In this document: piece after piece, positions 56,591 through 63,637 of the stretch
How positions within the stretch are numbered: position 1 is the stretch's first letter
Layout: every line of letters begins with the position of its first letter
Assembly (NCBI GenBank): GCA_910574895.1
Contig: CAJTDQ010000004.1
Coordinates: forward strand, 152,701-216,700
Source of the DNA: Eubacteriaceae bacterium
Lineage (GTDB): Bacteria > Bacillota > Clostridia > Lachnospirales > Lachnospiraceae
Length of the DNA: 64,000 nt
Direction of reading: 5' to 3'
Notes under the pieces: model-generated
Database searches by the model: none
What the model was told of the DNA's origin: nothing
What the model saw: the letters and a program-made list of their open reading frames with translations, nothing else
Translations under genes and position numbers: made by a program

Positions 56591-56997
56591 CAATTGAAGA
56601 AAGTATTGTAAGGAATGGTTTTCATTTGTCGACGGTTGTTGGTGACAGCATGATGCCTCTGCTCAGACAGGGAAAAGATTTGGTGAAGGTTGTTCCACTT
56701 ACAAAACCATTGGAAAAATATGATATTGTATTATTTAAACGCCCTACAGGCGAATATGTTTTACATCGTATCGTGAAAGCTAAAAGTGATTATTATGTGA
56801 TTTGTGGTGATAATCGGTTTTTAAGGGAGAAAATTCCATTTAATTGGATTGTCGGCGTGGCAGAGTCTGTGTTTATTGACAATGAGGAAGTACAGATGTC
56901 TGATGAAAGGCAACTGAATTATGCAAAGAAAATATGTGGAAGTTTTTGGAGTAGGCGCATAAAAACTAAAATAAAAAGAATACTACAACATAGATAG
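56587..56997 (+). CDS. S24/S26-type peptidase, signal-peptidase-like
   Basis: 136 residues. VVGDSMMPLL with Ser21, YDIVLFKRP, then VLHRIV with His60 and CGDN at 73-76. A Ser-His pair is the arrangement of SipW/eukaryotic-type signal peptidases rather than the Ser-Lys of bacterial LepB. No clear membrane anchor is seen. In context it may cut the leader of a modified peptide. Overlaps the PqqD-like gene by 4 bases; the pair is translationally coupled. Confidence 0.78.
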   Translation: MTIEESIVRNGFHLSTVVGDSMMPLLRQGKDLVKVVPLTKPLEKYDIVLFKRPTGEYVLHRIVKAKSDYYVICGDNRFLREKIPFNWIVGVAESVFIDNEEVQMSDERQLNYAKKICGSFWSRRIKTKIKRILQHR

Positions 56998-57028
56998 AAT
57001 ATATTTGAGATTATATGGAAAAAAGTAC

Positions 57029-57057
57029 TTGCATTCTAGAAACTATTGTGATAAAAT
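57029..57057 (+). promoter_or_regulatory. Promoter for tRNA-Gln
   Basis: TTGCAT, 17-base spacer, TAAAAT, 19 bases before the tRNA. Confidence 0.75.
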
Positions 57058-57076
57058 ATTTTCTGTCGCGAGACAA

Positions 57077-57148
57077 TGGCCCATCGCCAAATGGTAAGGC
57101 ACTGGACTCTGACTCCAGCATTTCAAGGTTCGAATCCTTGTGGGCCAG
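57077..57148 (+). tRNA. tRNA-Gln (CTG)
   Basis: Cloverleaf: acceptor TGGCCCA/TGGGCCA with G discriminator, anticodon stem CTGGA/TCCAG, anticodon CTG. CCA is not encoded. Confidence 0.96.
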
Positions 57149-57158
57149 TTAAAATAAA

Positions 57159-57187
57159 AGTAGCAATGAGATTTCATTGCTACTTTT
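57159..57187 (+). terminator. Terminator of tRNA-Gln
   Basis: AGTAGCAATGA pairs with TCATTGCTACT, followed by TTTT. Confidence 0.88.
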
Positions 57188-57217
57188 TATTATTATATAC
57201 GAAAGTAGTTTGTTTTT

Positions 57218-58462
57218 TTATTCATCAATTTTATTTGGAAACAGATGTGATACATTTAAATAATCAGGAATTCCTCTCTGATACTTCACAACCGGCTCAC
57301 CCAGAATCAATGGATATACATAATCAATAAATTCCTGTGTTACATCATTACCACGTTCATTGATCCATTCACGGGGAACGTGTTTTACTAATCCTGCAAC
57401 ATTCTTTACATCAGTGTCTCCCATATCTACGCTGTAAGGGTCATTTCCTTTACGAATGGCAGTTACCATCACACCGGTTTTTCCTTTTAAAGCAATATCA
57501 ACAGCATGGCGTCCCAGTCGGAAAGCTTCTCCGATATCTGTAATAGAAGACATATGAGCAGCACTTCTCTGTAAGATATTAATTTCTACAGAACGTACCT
57601 TGACCTGAATATTTTGTTTTATAATGTATTCAAGGCATTTGCCGGTACCACTGAGCTGGCTGTGACCGAAAGTATCTTCTACAGCTGTTGTGGCACTGAC
57701 ATAATTTCCGTCTTTATCTTTGATGCCTTCAGATACAGCAATAACTACGTTATTATACCGATCCATGGCGGCTTTTACATCTTCGATAAACTCCTGCTCT
57801 ACAAAAGGAGTTTCCGGTAAATAAATTAAATGTGGTGCAAAATTATATTCATTTCTGGCAAGGACTGAAGCTCCAGTCAGCCAGCCGGCATCCCGCCCCA
57901 TAATTTCTACAATAGTAACACTGTTAATTGGGTAAATGGATGTGTCATGACCTATCTCTAATAGTGTAGAAGCTACATATTTTGCAGCTGAACCATATCC
58001 CGGAGTGTGGTCTGTTACACAAAGATCATTGTCTATTGTTTTTGGAATACCTATAATCTTAATGTCCTTTTCAACAGCCTTAGCATAAGTGTTCAACTTG
58101 TCCACAGTGTCCATAGAATCATTTCCGCCAATATAGAAAAACGCATCAATTTCATGTTTCTCAAATTGGTTAAATATATATGCATAAGGTGCGTCATCTT
58201 CATTATAATCAGGTAACTGATAACGACAGGAACCCAGATACATAGAAGGTGATTTTTTTAAAAGTTCAATAAACATTGGGGTTTCTTCGACTTTTTTGGA
58301 TAAATTCATTAATCTTCCATTTAGCAGCCCTTGAACTCCATTGAGTGAGCCATAAACAGTTTGAAATTGTTTACTGTCAATAGCACCCTGAATTACTCCT
58401 GCAAGACTGGAATTAATGGCAACGGTTGGCCCGCCTGATTGGGCAATTAAGCAATTTCTCAT
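57218..58462 (-). CDS. pfp: Diphosphate-dependent 6-phosphofructokinase
   Basis: 414 residues from the ATG at 58462, chosen because GGAGA lies 6 bases upstream and the family N-terminus (CLIAQSGGPTVAINSS) starts there; a longer frame adds 31 residues. GGNDSMDT has Asp in the place of the Gly typical of ATP enzymes, and PKTIDNDL has Lys, the two marks of PPi-type phosphofructokinases. It makes fructose 1,6-bisphosphate from PPi, reversibly, saving ATP in glycolysis. Single minus-strand gene. Confidence 0.9.
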   Translation of the reverse strand: MRNCLIAQSGGPTVAINSSLAGVIQGAIDSKQFQTVYGSLNGVQGLLNGRLMNLSKKVEETPMFIELLKKSPSMYLGSCRYQLPDYNEDDAPYAYIFNQFEKHEIDAFFYIGGNDSMDTVDKLNTYAKAVEKDIKIIGIPKTIDNDLCVTDHTPGYGSAAKYVASTLLEIGHDTSIYPINSVTIVEIMGRDAGWLTGASVLARNEYNFAPHLIYLPETPFVEQEFIEDVKAAMDRYNNVVIAVSEGIKDKDGNYVSATTAVEDTFGHSQLSGTGKCLEYIIKQNIQVKVRSVEINILQRSAAHMSSITDIGEAFRLGRHAVDIALKGKTGVMVTAIRKGNDPYSVDMGDTDVKNVAGLVKHVPREWINERGNDVTQEFIDYVYPLILGEPVVKYQRGIPDYLNVSHLFPNKIDE

Positions 58463-58571
58463 ATAAATCTCCATTCTGTCATTTCTTCTAATGACATTTA
58501 TAATAGTAAAATAAAATTCTATTACAAGTATACCCCAGTTTTTGACAAAAACCAATATGATATTTAAAGTT

Positions 58572-58696
58572 CAGCCATGCGATATAAATGATAAATATCA
58601 ATAGGCTGCTTGCAGACTACTTAATTTTTATCATTTATATCTTATGGTGGACAACCACAGCGAAGGAAACCCGTAGGATTTTCGAGCTGATGGCTG
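58572..58696. repeat. 125-nt structured repeat, copy 2
   Basis: Closing stem CAGCCAT/ATGGCTG; 15-bp arm GATATAAATGATAAA/TTTATCATTTATATC; CTGCTTGCAGA in its loop; hairpin GTGG/CCAC; AGCGAAGG...TTTTCGAGCT block. Same length and layout as copy 1 (39074). Lies between the divergent pfp and cotJA genes. Confidence 0.8.
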
Positions 58697-58723
58697 GGCT
58701 ATGGAAATATATGGAATATTTTT

Positions 58724-58751
58724 AACAATGGAAGAATAGTGGCATACACTA
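58724..58751 (+). promoter_or_regulatory. Sigma-K-like promoter of the cotJ operon
   Basis: AAC (58724-58726), 16-base spacer, CATACACTA (58743-58751): fits the sigma-K pattern AC-N16-CATAnnnTA, the late mother-cell factor. The -10 also fits sigma E (CATACAnT). Confidence 0.5.
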
Positions 58752-58785
58752 ATAATGTAAAACAAAGAAGAAAAAGGAGTAGCGA

Positions 58786-59286
58786 ATGGATTGCAACATG
58801 AACCATGGTATGAACTGCGGTATGAATCGAAACATGAGCAGAAATACAAATTGCAATATGAATCGAAATGCAGGAAGAAATATGAGTTGTGACATGAATA
58901 GAAATGCAAATAGAAATTCAAATTGTAACATGAGCCGTGATATGGGTAGAAATGTTAACTGCAATATGAATAGAAATATGGTGGGAAATACCAGTTGTAA
59001 TATGAACAGAAATGGGATGAATTGTGGAATGAACAAAAATACAAATAATAGAAATATGGAAGAACACCAAATGAAAAAGGATATGATGCATAGCAAACCG
59101 GGATGTAGTTGTGGAAAAATGGAGGGCTGTGACAGAGGAACAGAACCTGTAGATCGTATGGCACCGGGAATGGCGTTTGTGCCATGGCAGAAATGGGAAG
59201 ATGTTTATTGTATGGAAAAAGGACTAGAACGAGGAACGATATTTGAGCAATTGGATAAACCGTTTCTAGGAGGTAGAGGAAAATGA
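58786..59286 (+). CDS. cotJA: Spore coat protein CotJA with Asn/Met/Arg-rich N-terminus
   Basis: 166 residues. The C-terminal ~45 residues (MAPGMAFVPWQKWEDVYCME, GTIFEQLDKPFLG) are the CotJA domain. The first ~95 residues are a low-complexity run of short units such as CNMNRN and GMNCGMN, absent from the ~80-residue Bacillus protein. CotJA and CotJB localise with CotJC in the inner spore coat. The Asn/Cys-rich part may help self-assembly or bind metal. AAGGAGTAGCGA lies before the ATG. Overlaps cotJB by 4 bases. Confidence 0.86.
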   Translation: MDCNMNHGMNCGMNRNMSRNTNCNMNRNAGRNMSCDMNRNANRNSNCNMSRDMGRNVNCNMNRNMVGNTSCNMNRNGMNCGMNKNTNNRNMEEHQMKKDMMHSKPGCSCGKMEGCDRGTEPVDRMAPGMAFVPWQKWEDVYCMEKGLERGTIFEQLDKPFLGGRGK

Positions 59287-59543
59287 TGAATATGGATAGA
59301 AATGGCCTGATGAAAATCATTACACAGGCAAGTTTTGCTTTAGATGACACCAGATTATTTTTAGATACACATCCCAGCTGTAAGGAAGCTATCGAGTACT
59401 ATAACAAGGCACAGGCAGTTAGGGAAGAAGCGTGGAATGAGTACACTAGCAAGTTTGGTCCGCTCACTTTTTATGAGGTAAGTAATGAAGATTATTGGGA
59501 ATGGAATAAAGGTCCGATGCCTTGGGAAGGAGGAAACTGCTAA
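59283..59543 (+). CDS. cotJB: Spore coat protein CotJB
   Basis: 86 residues. FALDDTRLFLDTHPSCKEAI, the central YYNKAQAVREEAWNEY helix and KFGPLTFYEV are the CotJB domain. Length is normal. ATGA overlap with cotJA and TAATG overlap with the cotJC fragment show tight coupling. Confidence 0.9.
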   Translation: MMNMDRNGLMKIITQASFALDDTRLFLDTHPSCKEAIEYYNKAQAVREEAWNEYTSKFGPLTFYEVSNEDYWEWNKGPMPWEGGNC

Positions 59544-59659
59544 TGTTTGTATATGAAAAAAGATTACAGTATCCTGTTGATATTAAAATAAGAAATCCAA
59601 AAACAGCACAAGTTATCATTAGTCAGTACGGAGGACCGGATTGTCATAACGTATTATAA
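59543..59659 (+). pseudogene. cotJC: 5' fragment of cotJC (coat manganese catalase), interrupted by a mobile element
   Basis: 38 codons. The first 33 (MFVYEKRLQYPVDIK ... IISQYGGPD) are the start of CotJC; intact proteins are about 190 residues and continue with GELAA-type residues after GGPD. Here they change to CHNVL and a stop, 14 bases before the end of a serine recombinase gene. No metal-binding or catalytic residues remain. The rest of the gene is not in the window and should lie beyond the far end of the element. The fragment is undecayed, which fits a gene restored by excision. Confidence 0.85.
59633..59650. other. Likely left attachment junction (att) of the element
   Basis: GGACCGGAT (59633-59641) is the last sequence that fits cotJC; the bases after it (TGTCATAACG) do not. 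The crossover should lie in or next to this stretch, 23-40 bases from the recombinase stop, as usual for serine integrases. The exact core cannot be fixed without the other end. Confidence 0.6.
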
Positions 59660-59672
59660 GAGGTAAATAATT

Positions 59673-61088
59673 TTAATTATTGAGATAAAAATGTAATGAC
59701 AAAATATCATTTTTCTTGTCGTAGACAATTTTATCTATAACACTTCGTAATGCTTCATGTTTTTGTGTAGCTGTTGAGCTTGGAGCAGAGATAATATCAT
59801 AGGCAGATTTAATACTGTTAGTAAATAAGTTGTTGTTTTCTTCAGAACTTTTGTCTTCAGGACATTTTTTAAGAAGTTCCATTAGAGTTTCTTTTTCTTT
59901 TTTCAAAATTTCTTTGTTTAATTTATATTCTTCAAGTGTGTCTATACCGTCACGATATGCTTCTTTGATACGTTCTTCTTTGACTTTTATAGAATTGATT
60001 TTTTTTACCAGCATCTTACGTTCGGAATCCATCTCATCGGTTTCAGTATACTTAATTGTATATGAGATGTTTGCTCCATCAATGACCTTTTTTAATCCGT
60101 CAAGAATAGCGGGTGTAAGTTTGCTTTCTGATATCATGTGTGAGGTAGTGCAGGCTCCGTGATTGTATGCTGTACACTGAAATGATGATGAACCGGTTTT
60201 GTTTGTATATGAGCGGACTAATCTGCTACCACAAGAAGAACATACCAACATTCCGGAAAGCCAGTGTTTGTATGTACTGCTTGGACGGCTTTTTCCCTTT
60301 CTGGTAGCGTTCTTGTCTATAGCTTTTGCCTGATTGAAAAGTTTCTCAGATATAAAAGTTTCATAATCTCCCTGTTGTTTAATCTTATTCCAAACAATTT
60401 TTCCGATGTAAAACTCATTTCTAATAATATAAGCTACAGTACGATTTTGAAATTTTCCACCACGTTTGGTTTTATATCCAAATGTATTTAGTTTTTTTGC
60501 AATTTCAAAAAAAGATAATCGTTCATTTACGTACATATAAAAAATTTTTTTGACAATTTCTGCCTGTTCCGGAATAACAACAGGTATGCCCTTTTCCATC
60601 TTATAACCTAAAGGAGGAGCAGTGTTATATTGTCCCTTCATGGCACGCTGGGTCATCCCTCTTAGAACTTCCTGAGACAGATTGATAGAGTAATATTCAT
60701 CCATCCATTCAAAAATACGCTGTACAAGTTCACCGATAAAGCCATCTGGTATCGGCTCAGAAATAGAAATGACTTCTACATTAGATTTTTTCAGTAAATT
60801 CTTATAAACAATAGATTCTTCCTGATTTCTGGCAAATCGGCTGAATTTCCAAACAATAATTACATCTAAAGGGTGCGCTTCACTTTTGGCGAGTGTAATC
60901 ATTTTTTGAAAGTCCGGTCTGTTAGCAGCTTTTCTGCCAGATATTCCATCATCCTGAAAAATAAACTCTTTTGGAATAACTATGTTATTCTTTTTTGCGT
61001 ATTCAAGTCCCAGTCTGATTTGAGCCTCCGGAGAATACTCTATCTGATCATCTGTGGAAACTCTGATATATAATGCCCCTATACGCAT
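59673..61088 (-). CDS. Large serine recombinase (integrase/excisionase)
   Basis: 471 residues. N-terminal resolvase domain with catalytic Ser11 in IRVSTDDQ, GISGRKAANRPDF and VWKFSRFARN; a recombinase domain (PPLGYKMEKG, YIIRNEFYIGKIVWNK); a zinc ribbon (LVCSSCG...FQC...CTT); a coiled coil (about 350-400) and a C-terminal tail. The class includes SpoIVCA, which excises skin from sigK, and phage integrases. AAGGAG lies 7 bases before the ATG. It reads toward the cotJC fragment. No excision factor is recognised nearby. Confidence 0.93.
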   Translation of the reverse strand: MRIGALYIRVSTDDQIEYSPEAQIRLGLEYAKKNNIVIPKEFIFQDDGISGRKAANRPDFQKMITLAKSEAHPLDVIIVWKFSRFARNQEESIVYKNLLKKSNVEVISISEPIPDGFIGELVQRIFEWMDEYYSINLSQEVLRGMTQRAMKGQYNTAPPLGYKMEKGIPVVIPEQAEIVKKIFYMYVNERLSFFEIAKKLNTFGYKTKRGGKFQNRTVAYIIRNEFYIGKIVWNKIKQQGDYETFISEKLFNQAKAIDKNATRKGKSRPSSTYKHWLSGMLVCSSCGSRLVRSYTNKTGSSSFQCTAYNHGACTTSHMISESKLTPAILDGLKKVIDGANISYTIKYTETDEMDSERKMLVKKINSIKVKEERIKEAYRDGIDTLEEYKLNKEILKKEKETLMELLKKCPEDKSSEENNNLFTNSIKSAYDIISAPSSTATQKHEALRSVIDKIVYDKKNDILSLHFYLNN

Positions 61089-61110
61089 ATCTGTTATCTC
61101 CTTCTAGTAA

Positions 61111-61118
61111 AATGTATG
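61111..61118 (-). promoter_or_regulatory. Possible mother-cell (sigma E) -10 box for the recombinase
   Basis: On the minus strand CATACATT matches the sigma E -10 consensus CATACAnT, 23 bases before the ATG and just after a terminator hairpin. The -35 region (GTCTTTT) is a poor match. Confidence 0.3.
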
Positions 61119-61130
61119 ATTTTTAGGTAC

Positions 61131-61167
61131 GAAAAAGACCCCTATATCATTTATTGATATAGGGGTC
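61131..61167 (-). terminator. Terminator hairpin directly upstream of the recombinase
   Basis: Minus strand: GACCCCTATATCA pairs with TGATATAGGGGTC, 5-base loop, then TTTTT. It would stop transcription entering the recombinase from the repressor side. Confidence 0.75.
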
Positions 61168-61174
61168 TGATTTC

Positions 61175-61223
61175 ATTCCCCTCCGGAGGGGAATTATGTG
61201 TAATTGCCGTTTGGCATAATTAC
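61175..61223 (-). other. Two further hairpins in the recombinase leader
   Basis: ATTCCCCTCCGGAGGGGAAT (61175-61194) is a perfect 20-bp palindrome; GTAATTATGCC/GGCAATTAC (61200-61223) is a second stem. AGGGG of the palindrome can pair with CCCCT of the adjacent terminator stem, so an alternative, terminator-breaking fold is possible. Confidence 0.5.
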
Positions 61224-61279
61224 CTTAGTTTATAAGTATTTTATAATGTTGTGTGTCGAAATAAGTCGGTCAAAAATAG

Positions 61280-61308
61280 TTGTATGCATGTAGAAACAAT
61301 GATATAGT
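61280..61308 (+). promoter_or_regulatory. Promoter of a small RNA candidate
   Basis: TTGTAT, 17-base spacer, TATAGT; no open frame downstream before a terminator. Confidence 0.5.
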
Positions 61309-61314
61309 TACTTT

Positions 61315-61403
61315 TGGGGTTAAATGAGTTTTGAAACCGTTTTGGTCGTTATGTAAAACGGTGATAGATGAAGAAACTGGTCCGTAAGGGCTGGTTTCTT
61401 TTT
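61315..61403 (+). ncRNA. Candidate small RNA of about 90 nt
   Basis: Follows the promoter at 61280. It holds a stem AACCGTTTT/AAAACGGT and a terminator stem GAAACTGG/CTGGTTTC with TTTTT. No gene on this strand explains the terminator. It lies opposite the minus-strand read-through from the repressor to the recombinase. Confidence 0.45.
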
Positions 61404-61448
61404 CAAAATAACTATTTTGCTGTTTCTTTATTTTTACTCCAATGTAGT

Positions 61449-61673
61449 TTAATGTGAGATTGTTTCTAAATACCCTACATTTATATTGTTTCTCTTTAAA
61501 TCTTCTTTTTCAATATGCCTTAATTCATGAAAGTAACTTAATAGCTGCTGGCATTGACTATGTCGTGCGTTTATATAGATGGTATAGTAATCCTCAACAG
61601 GGTCATATCCTATAGTTCCTTTAATAGGCAAAGGCATATCCAGTACTATTGTTCTAAAATTATCACTTCTCAT
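61449..61673 (-). CDS. Short ImmA/IrrE-like metallopeptidase
   Basis: 74 residues from the ATG at 61673 (GAGGTG 7 bases upstream). HELRH at 49-53 is the HExxH zinc motif, after a LLSYFHE helix. Shorter than typical ImmA (about 130-170 residues). In ICEBs1, ImmA cuts the repressor ImmR to induce excision; here it is coded next to an XRE repressor, so the same pairing is likely. 63 bases from the repressor stop. Confidence 0.7.
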   Translation of the reverse strand: MRSDNFRTIVLDMPLPIKGTIGYDPVEDYYTIYINARHSQCQQLLSYFHELRHIEKEDLKRNNINVGYLETISH

Positions 61674-61736
61674 TTGAATCACCTCTTTTCGTAAATTTAT
61701 TATAGAGGTTGGTCTGTCCAATAATTAGGACTTATA

Positions 61737-62096
61737 TTAAATTTCCCCCTTAAAAGCTTTAATCATTGATATTACTTTTTTCATATCTTCTGGTGTGCAG
61801 TCTCTTGTAGTATCAAAAAGCATTTTTAAATCTTCATTTTCGAAGATTTCCTGCGCAATTTGTTGTGTTTCTTGGTTTAAGTAATAAGAATGTTCTGTTG
61901 TTTTTCCTAAAAGATAGTTCATATCTACATTGAAAAAATCCGCAATACATACTAATGTATCAAAATCAGGTTCCCGGTTTCCGTTTTCGTACATGCTGAC
62001 AGTACTTTTAGCGATACCCAACTTATCTGCAAGTTCTAATTGTGTTAGATGTTCTCTGTTTCTTAAATGTTTTAGTATGCCTGAAAATGATTCCAT
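61737..62096 (-). CDS. XRE-family repressor (ImmR-like)
   Basis: 119 residues from the ATG at 62096; a GTG three codons upstream is inside the ribosome site AGGAGG. Helix-turn-helix LTQLELADKLGIAKSTVSMYENGNREPDFDTLVCIADFF at about 19-57, then a C-terminal helical region with an acidic patch. It should keep the element silent and bind the dyads between it and the divergent genes. Confidence 0.85.
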   Translation of the reverse strand: MESFSGILKHLRNREHLTQLELADKLGIAKSTVSMYENGNREPDFDTLVCIADFFNVDMNYLLGKTTEHSYYLNQETQQIAQEIFENEDLKMLFDTTRDCTPEDMKKVISMIKAFKGEI

Positions 62097-62115
62097 AATA
62101 CACACCTCCTAGATA

Positions 62116-62190
62116 TAGTATACACAAATTGTGTAAAAAAAACAATAAAAAGTTCACTAAATGTGCTTGACAAAAGAACACAAAGTGTGT
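62116..62190. promoter_or_regulatory. Divergent promoters with repressor operators
   Basis: Minus strand TTGTTT-N17-TATACT drives the repressor, with ACACAAATTGTGT (62122-62134) in its spacer. Plus strand TTGACA-N17-TACTCT (62167-62195) has ACACAAAGTGTGT (62178-62190) in its spacer. A third weaker copy TCACTAAATGTGC lies at 62154-62166. This is the layout of a lysogeny switch. Confidence 0.7.
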
Positions 62191-62367
62191 ACTCTATAAG
62201 AACAAAAAGCACTCGAATAGTCTTAAATATCTCTCTTAAATAAGTTAATACACAATATGTAAACTAAAGATAAATGTAAGAAAAAAGTTTGTATGTAATG
62301 TAAATTACAACACAAACAGACAAGCAGAGAATTCATAAAATGTAACGAGGAAGCTAAAGGAGAAAGT

Positions 62368-62502
62368 ATGGAAGTACTAATATATGTGAATTATCAGGGA
62401 AAGGAATATTGTTGGGATGATTTAACAGAAGAACAAAAGGAGAAACTTAGAGAGAAATTAAACAAGCAGACTGCGGAACAATTAGGTTTAAGAAAAGAAT
62501 AA
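62368..62502 (+). CDS. 44-residue hypothetical protein
   Basis: ATG with AAAGGAG 8 bases upstream. Acidic and Lys-rich; LTEEQKEKLREKLNKQTAEQL is a likely helix. Too short to classify; resembles small early proteins of prophages and conjugative elements. First gene behind the rightward element promoter. Confidence 0.6.
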   Translation: MEVLIYVNYQGKEYCWDDLTEEQKEKLREKLNKQTAEQLGLRKE

Positions 62503-62532
62503 ATAAAATCACAGGAAATGGAGAAAAAGTAA

Positions 62533-62832
62533 ATGAGCAGACCTAAATATTATTGGTATGGAATCGTAAAAAAGATGATTATGCGGTATCCTCAAATTAA
62601 AGAAGAGAAATCTATTCAAACTAGTATATTTGTTAATGCAATAGAGAAAGCTCTTAAAGAGACAAAAGAAATGGAAAACGGAGATACTAGGATAGAAGCA
62701 ATAAGCAAATTATTATTTGAAAATAAAAAAACAGTTGGGGGAGTGTCTATGGAAATGCATTACAGTGAGCGCACAATAGTAGGATGGACAAGTGATTTCA
62801 TTAAACTATGTGGAAAAAATGCCGGATTTTAA
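62533..62832 (+). CDS. Phage-type transcriptional activator (ArpU/RinA-like)
   Basis: 99 residues. The N-terminus PKYYWYGIVKKMIMRYP and the C-terminal helix-turn-helix (KKTVGGVSMEMHYSERTIVGWTSDFIKL) fit the sigma-70 region 4-like activators that switch on late phage genes. It supports a phage or phage-like origin for the element. Confidence 0.65.
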   Translation: MSRPKYYWYGIVKKMIMRYPQIKEEKSIQTSIFVNAIEKALKETKEMENGDTRIEAISKLLFENKKTVGGVSMEMHYSERTIVGWTSDFIKLCGKNAGF

Positions 62833-62917
62833 AAATAAATAATATTATATGTTGAAATGATACAATGAAATTGATAGTATTTATATATGATTATTAATTT
62901 TTGAAGGGAGATATAAT

Positions 62918-63637
62918 ATGAAAGGCATAGTAAAAAAAATAATAGTATTAACGTTGTGCATGGCTTTAGTAATGGGAAGTTTTCAAATGAATGTAATGGC
63001 AAAACGTACCCCGAAGCCGAAGTTGAATAAGAAAAACATAACAATTATGATGGGTAAGACCTCTAGATTGAAATTGAAGAATAATAAGAAAAAAGTAAAA
63101 TGGAGAAGCCTGAATAAAAAGATAGCAACAGTCACGAAAAAAGGATTGGTGAAGGGAAAGAGTGAAGGGAAAACAACAATTGTAGCAAAAGTAGGAAAGA
63201 AAAAATATAAGTGTAAAGTAAGAGTAAGAGACCCAAAGAAAGTATATATAAATTTAGATTATGATAAAAAGAGGGAATATAGATATATGGAAGATGAATT
63301 ACAATGGGTAAACAATGTTCTTACAAAAGTTAGTTATGTACATGCAAAATATCTTGTTCTTGATATGAGTTACAGTATGATAAAAAAAGAGAATGGGCAG
63401 TATGATGTGATGGTAAATTATACCATAAAAAGAACATATGATTATGCTGGGAAAAATGCAGGCACAGAATTCTCATTTGTTATAGATTTATATAGAGAAG
63501 GTGAAAAAGGCGGACCGAGCAGTGGAATAATAGATTCGGCGTATTGTAAAACAAATGAAGTTTATCAAGGACAGAAAATAATTGAAGATTTAGCACCGGG
63601 ACAGTATAGCATAGGCATATCATCATATAGAAAGTAA
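62918..63637 (+). CDS. Secreted protein with bacterial Ig-like (Big2) domain
   Basis: 239 residues. Signal peptide (1-~28, ending VMA), a Lys-rich Big2 domain (about 36-103: KKVKWRSLNKKIATVTKKG...GKTTIVAKVGKKKYKCKV), then an unrecognised beta-rich domain of ~135 residues (NYTIKRTYDYAGKNAGTEFSFVID). Very basic in the first half. AAGGGAG precedes the ATG. Probably a surface or secreted cargo protein of the element. Confidence 0.75.
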   Translation: MKGIVKKIIVLTLCMALVMGSFQMNVMAKRTPKPKLNKKNITIMMGKTSRLKLKNNKKKVKWRSLNKKIATVTKKGLVKGKSEGKTTIVAKVGKKKYKCKVRVRDPKKVYINLDYDKKREYRYMEDELQWVNNVLTKVSYVHAKYLVLDMSYSMIKKENGQYDVMVNYTIKRTYDYAGKNAGTEFSFVIDLYREGEKGGPSSGIIDSAYCKTNEVYQGQKIIEDLAPGQYSIGISSYRK

